From an uncultured Verrucomicrobiota bacterium (GTDB lineage Bacteria; Verrucomicrobiota; Kiritimatiellia; CAIQIC01; Lenti-01), in contig CALMNW010000014.1 of the NCBI GenBank assembly GCA_937872095.1, positions 176,799-231,596 on the forward strand: DNA of 54,798 bases, given 5' to 3'. Of this stretch, positions 49,530 through 54,798 are shown piece after piece. Position numbers and translations under genes: made by a program. Each line of letters starts with the position of its first letter. The stretch's first letter is position 1. Under the pieces are notes generated by a model that saw nothing but the letters and a program-made list of their open reading frames with translations, was not told the origin of the DNA and did not search any database.

Positions 49530-50471
49530 ATGCGGACCTTCTTCTCCACGCTATTCCGTTCCGCCCGGGACGCGGGCCGAAATCCGGCCTCGATCCGGCG
49601 TCCCATCGGTCTGCCGCGCGCCCTGTTCCATTTCCTTCATCCCGGGCTTTGGGAGGCGTTTTTCTCTTCCCTGGGCATACCGGTCGTCCTGTCCACGCCG
49701 ACCGCCCGCGCGACCCTCGAACGAGCCGATTTGATTTCCGAAACGGAACACTGCCTCCCCGTCAAGCTGCTGGACGCGCATCTGGAGGAACTCGCTTCCC
49801 GCGTGGACCGCGTGCTCGTGCCGCGCATCCTCTCGCAGCGCCGCGGATTCATCTCCTGCCCGAAATTGGCCGCGCTGCCGGACGCCGTCCGGGCACAGTT
49901 CCGCGGCCATTTCGAGGTCGTGACGGCGGATCTCGACGAAAACCGCCTCCCGCTGGCCCGCACGCTGGCCGGGTTGGGCAAGCAACTGGGATTCGACGCG
50001 GCGGAATCCGAACACGCAGCCGCCGCCGCGCTCCAGGCGCTCGCGGCCGCCGAGGCGTCCGCACCGCCTTCCGATGCCGGACCCAAGCGGTTTCTGCTGA
50101 TCGGCCATCCGTACAATCTGGCGGATGCCTACCTCTCCGAGCCGGTCCTTTTGAAGATGGCGTCGCTGGGCGTGCCCATCGACCGCCTGGATTTCGGCTC
50201 CCCCAAAAGCGCCCCCGAGCCGCTCCGCTGGGACACCAGCGCCCACATGCTGGAAATCTTGCGGGCGCTCGACCCGGCACGCTGCGCGGGGGTGATCCAA
50301 TTGACATCGTTCAACTGCGGCTGCGATTCGATGGCGGGACCCTATTACCGGGAAACGCTGAAGGCCGCCGGGATTCCGTTCATGGCGCTCACGCTGGATT
50401 CGCATTCGGCGCTGGCCGGGCTGGACACGCGCCTGGAAGCGTTCGTGGACTCGATCGAGGGGCGGTCGTGA
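49530..50471 (+). CDS. DUF2229-like protein (2-hydroxyacyl-CoA dehydratase-related), N-terminal half
   Basis: 313 residues. RPIGLPRALFHFLHPGLWEA, FFSSLGIPVVLSTPTARATL, SETEHCLPVKLLDAHLEEL and RVLVPRILSQRRGFISCPK match the DUF2229 region of acyl-CoA dehydratase activase-related proteins; TSFNCGCDSMAGPYYRETL and LDSHSALAGLDTRLEAFVD carry the conserved Cys and TRLEAF elements that also occur in dehydratase subunits. Four or more conserved Cys could hold a cluster. The stop overlaps the next start (GTGA), so the next gene completes what is usually one protein. Confidence 0.82.
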   Translation: MRTFFSTLFRSARDAGRNPASIRRPIGLPRALFHFLHPGLWEAFFSSLGIPVVLSTPTARATLERADLISETEHCLPVKLLDAHLEELASRVDRVLVPRILSQRRGFISCPKLAALPDAVRAQFRGHFEVVTADLDENRLPLARTLAGLGKQLGFDAAESEHAAAAALQALAAAEASAPPSDAGPKRFLLIGHPYNLADAYLSEPVLLKMASLGVPIDRLDFGSPKSAPEPLRWDTSAHMLEILRALDPARCAGVIQLTSFNCGCDSMAGPYYRETLKAAGIPFMALTLDSHSALAGLDTRLEAFVDSIEGRS

Positions 50472-51553
50472 AACCCGGCCTCGCCATCCAGCCGTGGGGC
50501 AACTACTCCATCGCCTTGGCGGCCTCCGTCGAGTGTCTGGGCGTGGAACCCTGGACGCAGCGCAGCACCACCCCCGAAACGATGCGCCTGGGCGTCGAGG
50601 CCTCGCCGGAGTTCGCCTGCCTGTCCTTCAAGGCCTGCACCGGCCATTTCATCCGGGCCGCCCAGCAAGGCATCCGCTACGGCGTCATGGTCAACAGCCG
50701 GGGCACCTGCCGCCTGCGCTACTACCGCGAAATCCAGCAGAAAATCCTCAAGGAACGCGGACTGGATCTGTTCATCTTCGGTCTGGGCTACGACGGCATC
50801 AAGCCGCCGTTGATCCGCCATTTCGATCCGGATTTGCTGTCCTTCCTGCAATGCTGCGCGCGGGCCCAGCAGAAAACCCTCGCCGTGGACGCCCTCGAGA
50901 AAGAAGCTTGGCGGGTCCGGGCCGTCGAACGGCAGCCGGGCGACGCCACGCGCGTCCTGAACGCCTGCCTCGCGGATCTGGAAAAGGCCCGCACGGTCCC
51001 GGAAATCCGCGCCTGCGCCCGGACCTTCCGGCCTCGGTTCGGCGCGGTGCCGATCGACGAGGCGCGCGTCCCGCTGCGCATCGGCCTGCTGGGCGAGGCC
51101 ACCCTCCTGCGCGACCGCTACCTGAACCACAACCTGGAAGAACTCCTCGGAAGCCTCGGCGCGGAAGTCCGGAACTTCTTCCTCCTCGGCGACGAAATGC
51201 GCAACATTTTCCAGATCGGCTTGTTCAGCCGGAATTCGCGCTGGCGCCTCAAGCGCCTGGCCCGCCCCTATCTCGAGAATCTCGTCGGCGGCCATGCCCT
51301 GGATTCCGTCGCGCACGCCATCCGCTGCGCGCAGGAGGGCTACGACGGCATCGTGCACGTCGCCCCCGCCGGCTGCATGCCCGAGGTCAGCGTCCGGCCC
51401 ATCCTGCGCCGGATCAGCCAGGATCTGGATCTGCCCGTTTTGGAATGTTCGTTCGACGAGCATTCGAGCCACGTCGGCGTGGTGACCCGGCTCGAAGCGT
51501 TCGTGAGCGTGCTGCGGGAGCGGCAGGACAAAAAGGCGAGGACACGGAAATGA
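50468..51553 (+). CDS. 2-hydroxyacyl-CoA dehydratase-like protein, second half
   Basis: 361 residues from a GTG that overlaps the upstream stop. FACLSFKACTGHFIRAAQQG, GVMVNSRGTCRLRYYREIQ, HVAPAGCMPEVSVRPILRRI and LECSFDEHSSHVGVVTRLEA match the HgdB-type fold, including the conserved Cys positions of the cluster-binding subunits. It is expected to form a complex with the preceding gene product and to receive an electron from the activase encoded next. Substrate unknown. Confidence 0.82.
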   Translation: MKPGLAIQPWGNYSIALAASVECLGVEPWTQRSTTPETMRLGVEASPEFACLSFKACTGHFIRAAQQGIRYGVMVNSRGTCRLRYYREIQQKILKERGLDLFIFGLGYDGIKPPLIRHFDPDLLSFLQCCARAQQKTLAVDALEKEAWRVRAVERQPGDATRVLNACLADLEKARTVPEIRACARTFRPRFGAVPIDEARVPLRIGLLGEATLLRDRYLNHNLEELLGSLGAEVRNFFLLGDEMRNIFQIGLFSRNSRWRLKRLARPYLENLVGGHALDSVAHAIRCAQEGYDGIVHVAPAGCMPEVSVRPILRRISQDLDLPVLECSFDEHSSHVGVVTRLEAFVSVLRERQDKKARTRK

Positions 51554-52512
51554 ACGGCCCCTTCTATCTCGGCATCGACGTCGGTTCCATCAGCGCGAAT
51601 CTGGTGCTGATCGGGCCCGACGCCACCGTGGCCTTCGCCGATTACCGGCGCGTGGACGGCCGGCCCTTGCGCGCGGCCCAGGCCGCCTTGGCGGCCCTGC
51701 AGGCCGCGATGCCGCAGGCGGTCCTCGCCGGCGTCGGCGCGACCGGCAGCGCGCGCCATCTCGTCGCCGCGGCGCTGGGCGCCGACGTCGTCAAAAACGA
51801 GATCAGCGCGCACGCCTGCGCGGCCATCCACGCGCACCCGGAAGCGCAGACCGTCTTCGAAATCGGCGGCCAAGACAGCAAGGTCACGATCATCCGCGAC
51901 CGGGTGGTGGTGGATTTCGCCATGAATCTGCTCTGCGCGGCCGGCACCGGCAGCTTTCTGGACGCGCAGGCCAAGCGCCTCAACATCACCATCGAAGAAT
52001 TGAGCCGGCAGGCCGTCCTCTCCGACCGCCCGACCGGCATCGCCGGCCGCTGCACGGTCTTCGCCGAATCGGACATGATCCACAAGCAGCAGATCGGGCA
52101 CCGGCAGGAGGACATCGTGATGGGCCTTTGCCTGGCCATGGCGCGCAATTTTCTCGGCAACGTGTGCGTCGGCAAGGAAATCCGCCCGCCCATCGTCTTC
52201 CAGGGCGGCGTCAGCGCCAATCTCGGCATGCGCAAGGCGTTCGCCGAACTCCTGAAATGCGAGCTGGTCATCCCCGAGCACCACATGGTGATGGGCGCGC
52301 TCGGCGCGGCCCTGCTGGCAAAACGCGCCGCGCCCGCCGCCACGCGCTTCCGGGGCTTCGACGTCTGCGAACGCGCCATCGACACCCGGAGCTTCACCTG
52401 CGGCGATTGCTCCAACGAATGCGAAGTCATCGAGATCGTCGATCGCGGCGAGGTGGTGGGCCGCAGCGGCGGCCGCTGCCGCAAATGGGAAGGCCGCGCC
52501 GGTCCCCGGTAG
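51550..52512 (+). CDS. HgdC/BcrA-family CoA-enzyme activase ATPase with C-terminal four-Cys ribbon
   Basis: 320 residues. The ASKHA ATPase fold shows YLGIDVGSISANLVLIG, TVFEIGGQDSKVTIIR and FQGGVSANLGMRKAF. The [4Fe-4S] ligands are Cys129 (LLCAAGTGSFLDAQ) and Cys168 (GIAGRCTVFAESDMIHKQQ), one per subunit pair, as in the activator of 2-hydroxyglutaryl-CoA dehydratase, which uses ATP to push an electron into its partner. A C-terminal extension with Cys284, Cys287, Cys291 and Cys310 adds a metal ribbon. ATG overlaps the upstream stop (ATGA). The three genes together form one unit. Confidence 0.92.
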   Translation: MNGPFYLGIDVGSISANLVLIGPDATVAFADYRRVDGRPLRAAQAALAALQAAMPQAVLAGVGATGSARHLVAAALGADVVKNEISAHACAAIHAHPEAQTVFEIGGQDSKVTIIRDRVVVDFAMNLLCAAGTGSFLDAQAKRLNITIEELSRQAVLSDRPTGIAGRCTVFAESDMIHKQQIGHRQEDIVMGLCLAMARNFLGNVCVGKEIRPPIVFQGGVSANLGMRKAFAELLKCELVIPEHHMVMGALGAALLAKRAAPAATRFRGFDVCERAIDTRSFTCGDCSNECEVIEIVDRGEVVGRSGGRCRKWEGRAGPR

Positions 52513-52557
52513 ACGCCGGCCGATCCGGCTAGAGCATATTCTGTACCCATCGATCAT

Positions 52558-52633
52558 CCCCCGACGGGGTCGTCGGGGGCTCCAAAGACATGGATTGATC
52601 TGGCTGTTTGGAGCCGGGACGACCTCGTCCCGG
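52558..52633. terminator. Nested hairpins in the convergent gap, probable bidirectional terminator or repeat element
   Basis: Three perfect inverted repeats follow one another: CCCCCGACG-4-CGTCGGGGG (52558-52579), GGCTCCAAA-20-TTTGGAGCC (52578-52615) and CCGGGACGA-2-TCGTCCCGG (52614-52633). They lie between the activase gene and the phosphopantetheinyl transferase gene, which converge. There is no T tract, so a mobile intergenic repeat is equally possible. Confidence 0.6.
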
Positions 52634-52668
52634 TCTTGTACGGGATTTGCAGAATAAACGAATTTGCC

Positions 52669-53319
52669 CTAGAAAATCGCCACGGCCAGCGAGTAGGCGC
52701 CGTCCAGCACGCGGCGCGACCACACGCGGACCCGCGTCGAAGGCTCCACCTGGCAGGCGGCGATTTCCAGCCGCGTGTTCCGCACGATGTTCCCGTTGGC
52801 CCAGCCGCAGCCCAGCGCCTTCAGGAGCGCCTCTTTTTGGCTCCAGAGCGCGAAAAACGCCTCCCGTCCGCCGGCCTGGGCCAAGGCCCGTTCGCTCTCG
52901 GAAAAAACCCGTTCGCCCAGCGCCGCCATGTCGGTCTTCCGCGCCAGCGACTCCAAATCCACCCCGATGGACGTCGCCTTCGCCAGCGCCGCCACAACGT
53001 AATCGCCGGCATGCGACAGATTGAAGCCCCAGCCCGCCGCCGCGCGGGCCGGCCGCGGCTTGCCGTGCGCGCCCGTTTTCCATTCCACGCGTTCCAGCCC
53101 CAGTTCGCGCGGCAGCCAGCAGGCCTTGAACCATTCCGACGCGCCCGCCCGCGCCCGCGCCTTCGGATCCGTAAACCGCTCCGCCCGCGCCCGCGCCTCG
53201 GCCGGCAGCCGTTCCGCCCAATCCGCGGCGTCGAGGGCCACGGCCAGCAGCCGGAACGGCTCGCCGGGCAACGCCCAGTCTTGCAGCGCGATGTCGGTTT
53301 CGGAATTCACGGCGGCCAT
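52669..53319 (-). CDS. 4'-phosphopantetheinyl transferase (Sfp/AcpT type)
   Basis: 216 residues from ATG 53319. The family motifs are in order: GKPRPARA and FNLSHAGD (residues 99-106), SIGVDLESLAR (Asp121 and Glu123, Mg/CoA binding) and FFALWSQKEALLKALG (Trp159, Lys162, Glu163). It transfers the 4'-phosphopantetheine arm of CoA to a Ser of a carrier protein. No carrier protein or synthase is in the window, so the target is not shown. Confidence 0.92.
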   Translation of the reverse strand: MAAVNSETDIALQDWALPGEPFRLLAVALDAADWAERLPAEARARAERFTDPKARARAGASEWFKACWLPRELGLERVEWKTGAHGKPRPARAAAGWGFNLSHAGDYVVAALAKATSIGVDLESLARKTDMAALGERVFSESERALAQAGGREAFFALWSQKEALLKALGCGWANGNIVRNTRLEIAACQVEPSTRVRVWSRRVLDGAYSLAVAIF

Positions 53320-53389
53320 CCTGCCAAATCGCGGCGCCCGGATAAATCTATTTGTCATTCCGCGGGTTCTGCGCCATCCTTTTTCCGGC

Positions 53390-53884
53390 ATGCACGGCAA
53401 GTTGGCCATTTTGTCCATCGCGCTTCTCGCCGCGTTCATTCTGGGCGGATGCACCGTCTTTTTCCTCGATCAGGACGACGGGCTCACCTACGGGCGTTTC
53501 GTCCGCATCGAAACCACCGCCTACTGCCCCTGCGGCATCTGCTGCAGTTGGAAACTCGACAAAAGCGGCCGGCCCGTGATCTCCGCCGGCCGCGACCGCG
53601 GCAAACCCAAGGCCGTCGGCATCACCGCCAGCGGCAAGCGCGCGCACCCCGGGACGATCGCCGCCGATACCCGCTACTACCCCATCGGCACCGTCATCTA
53701 CGTGCCCGGCTACGGCTACGGCGTCGTCGAGGACCGCGGCGGCGATATCCGCGGCCGGCGCCGCCTCGACCTGTTCTTCAACACACACCGGGAAGCCATC
53801 CGCTGGGGGCGCCGCAAAGTCAAAACCGTCGTCTTCCCTCCCGGCACCCCCGCGATGCCGATCAACGCCCCGCCGCCGCGATGA
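53390..53884 (+). CDS. 3D-domain lipoprotein 1
   Basis: 164 residues with a lipoprotein signal (LAILSIALLAAFILGGC, lipidation at Cys21). The mature part is one 3D domain (named for three Asp): TTAYCPCGICCSW, GKPKAVGITASGKRAHPGTI, AADTRYYPIGTVIYVPGYGY and VVEDRGGDIRGRRRLDLFFN. The three Asp are in ADTRYYP, EDRGGD and RLDLFF. The fold is the double-psi barrel of MltA-like and Rpf/YuiC-type proteins that act on peptidoglycan; activity here is inferred. A CPCGxCC cluster is an added feature. Stop overlaps the next start (ATGA). Confidence 0.88.
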   Translation: MHGKLAILSIALLAAFILGGCTVFFLDQDDGLTYGRFVRIETTAYCPCGICCSWKLDKSGRPVISAGRDRGKPKAVGITASGKRAHPGTIAADTRYYPIGTVIYVPGYGYGVVEDRGGDIRGRRRLDLFFNTHREAIRWGRRKVKTVVFPPGTPAMPINAPPPR

Positions 53885-54438
53885 AGCCTAGCCGCCAACC
53901 CTCCGCGCGTCTTTCGTTGCCGGGTTTCCGCGCGTTCTTCCGGCCGGCGGTTTGGCTCCGGGCGGGCGCGGGCGCGCTGGCCGTCTTTTTCCTGAGCGGG
54001 TGCCTGATGCTGTCCCACGCGCCGCCACAGGCCCGGCTGTCCCGCGGCCGGCCGGTCGCGATCGAGACCACGGCCTATTGCCCCTGCGGGAAGTGCTGCG
54101 GCTGGAAACGCAACTGGCTCTTCCGACCCGTCGTCGCCTCGGGCCCGAACCGCGGCAAACCCAAAGCCGTCGGCATGACCGCCAGCGGCAAAAAGGCCAA
54201 ACCCGGCACGATCGCCGCCGATACCCGCTACTACCCCATGGGCACCGTTCTCTACGTCCCCGGCTACGGCTATGGCGTCGTCGAAGACCGCGGCGGCGAC
54301 ATCAAAGGGCCCCAACGGCTCGACCTGTTTTTCAACAAACACTCCGAAGCTCTAACATTCGGACGGAAAAAGCTTTATGTCGTCGTTTTTCCTCCCGGAA
54401 CCCGGCCCGTCCCCCACAAAATCCGGCCCGTCCGCTGA
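53881..54438 (+). CDS. 3D-domain lipoprotein 2 (tandem paralogue)
   Basis: 185 residues, ATG overlapping the upstream stop. The signal is long (about 40 residues) and ends AVFFLSGC, giving a lipobox. The 3D domain repeats the first copy: TTAYCPCGKCCGW, GKPKAVGMTASGKKAKPGTI, AADTRYYPMGTVLYVPGYGY, VVEDRGGDIKG and RLDLFFNKHSEAL. DNA of the two domains is also very similar, so this is a recent tandem duplication with diverged signal regions. Expected to act at the inner face of the outer membrane on peptidoglycan (inference). Confidence 0.87.
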   Translation: MKPSRQPSARLSLPGFRAFFRPAVWLRAGAGALAVFFLSGCLMLSHAPPQARLSRGRPVAIETTAYCPCGKCCGWKRNWLFRPVVASGPNRGKPKAVGMTASGKKAKPGTIAADTRYYPMGTVLYVPGYGYGVVEDRGGDIKGPQRLDLFFNKHSEALTFGRKKLYVVVFPPGTRPVPHKIRPVR

Positions 54439-54495
54439 AAGTCCCGCCGGCCTCGCGGCGGGCCGGAAATTCCGGGCCCATCCGGATATTGAGGG

Positions 54496-54524
54496 TTGAC
54501 AGAACCCCCTCGTTTACCTAGGGT
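54496..54524 (+). promoter_or_regulatory. Consensus sigma70 promoter of rpsU
   Basis: TTGACA (54496-54501), 17-bp spacer, TAGGGT (54519-54524). It gives a leader of about 80 nt before the ATG at 54611. Confidence 0.8.
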
Positions 54525-54561
54525 TGCCGCGTTTTTACCGCTTGGACACCCGTTCCGGCGG

Positions 54562-54578
54562 CCCGCCTCACCGGCGGG
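54562..54578 (+). promoter_or_regulatory. Hairpin in the rpsU leader
   Basis: CCCGCC-5-GGCGGG lies 32 nt before the start codon, followed by the SD-like AGGCAGGTGAG and a run of C. It could serve autoregulation of S21 synthesis. Confidence 0.4.
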
Positions 54579-54610
54579 AAACCTCGATAAAGGCAGGTGA
54601 GTTCCCCCCC

Positions 54611-54798
54611 ATGACAGAAGTGAAGATCAGGAAAGGCGAGTCCGTCGAAAAGGCTCTGCGCCGCCTGAAGAAGAAACTGGACCGCGAAGGCATCATGCGC
54701 GACATCCGCGCCAAGCGGCATTTCGAGAAGCCGAGCGAGAAGCGGCGCCGCAAGGCGGCCCGCGCCCGCATCAATGCCCGCCGCGCCACGCGCGAAGC
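54611..54798 (+). CDS. rpsU: 30S ribosomal protein S21 (5' part, cut by window end)
   Basis: The visible 62 residues start MTEVKIRKGESVEKALRRLK, continue KKLDREGIMRDIRAKRHFEK, and then enter the basic KRRRKAARARINARRA tail, which is the S21 family throughout. S21 binds the small subunit near the platform and aids initiation. AGGTGAG lies 11 nt before the ATG. The stop is beyond the window edge. Confidence 0.95.
   Translation, partial: MTEVKIRKGESVEKALRRLKKKLDREGIMRDIRAKRHFEKPSEKRRRKAARARINARRATRE

Overview
The window is high-GC bacterial DNA and looks like an environmental member of the Planctomycetes-Verrucomicrobia-Chlamydiae (PVC) group, most likely Kiritimatiellota or a close relative. 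The clues are a giant exoprotein built of autotransporter-associated beta-strand repeats, secreted proteins ending in DxDGDGLxNxWE-type calcium loops, duplicated ExbD genes, TPR-rich envelope operons and short dispersed intergenic repeats. This placement is inferred from gene content only. I recognised no tRNA, rRNA, CRISPR array, insertion sequence or phage gene.

Left half (1-30.5 kb, minus strand). One reading frame runs without interruption from an ATG at 25449 to the left edge of the window, giving at least 8,483 codons of a giant secreted protein whose C-terminus lies outside. It has a long signal peptide, Ig-like and Calx-beta domains, an embedded endonuclease/exonuclease/phosphatase (EEP) domain, a lamin-tail domain, a threefold FN3-based super-repeat and several passenger beta-helix cassettes. 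Immediately upstream lie a TMTC-like multi-membrane TPR glycosyltransferase (25521-27749) and a 53-codon chimeric mini-ORF that joins the N-terminus of the giant protein to the C-terminus of another secreted protein (28918-29886). A HEPN/MNT toxin-antitoxin pair sits between the mini-ORF and that secreted protein.

30.5-34.7 kb (minus strand) holds two tandem signal-peptide-bearing paralogues of the nucleic-acid-deaminase superfamily, the downstream one coupled to a small unknown protein. Next is a three-gene unit of a GNAT-like protein, a thiolase-fold protein that has lost its nucleophilic cysteine, and a DUF35 zinc-ribbon/OB partner, ending in a clear intrinsic terminator.

34.8-44.3 kb (plus strand) holds a nitrilase-superfamily amidohydrolase followed by a tightly packed envelope operon: TPR lipidless exoprotein, staphylococcal-nuclease/TPR fusion, TPR protein, ExbB, two ExbDs and a protein with a TonB-like N-terminal anchor but a C-terminal von Willebrand A domain. 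A putative outer-membrane barrel with its own promoter follows. I read this as a proton-motive-force-driven envelope machine in which vWA takes the place of the TonB C-terminal domain. Several 5' ends here are built from short repeat sequences, including one signal peptide.

44.3-48.6 kb holds a System II cytochrome c maturation pair (ResB-like and CcsA) facing a nine-haem exported cytochrome with BACON and calcium-loop modules.

48.7-54.8 kb holds two small proteins behind a possibly leaderless promoter, then a three-gene overlapping set resembling a split 2-hydroxyacyl-CoA-dehydratase-type activase system. After these come a hairpin-rich convergent intergenic region, a 4'-phosphopantetheinyl transferase, two tandem 3D-domain lipoproteins and the start of rpsU (ribosomal protein S21) with a consensus promoter.
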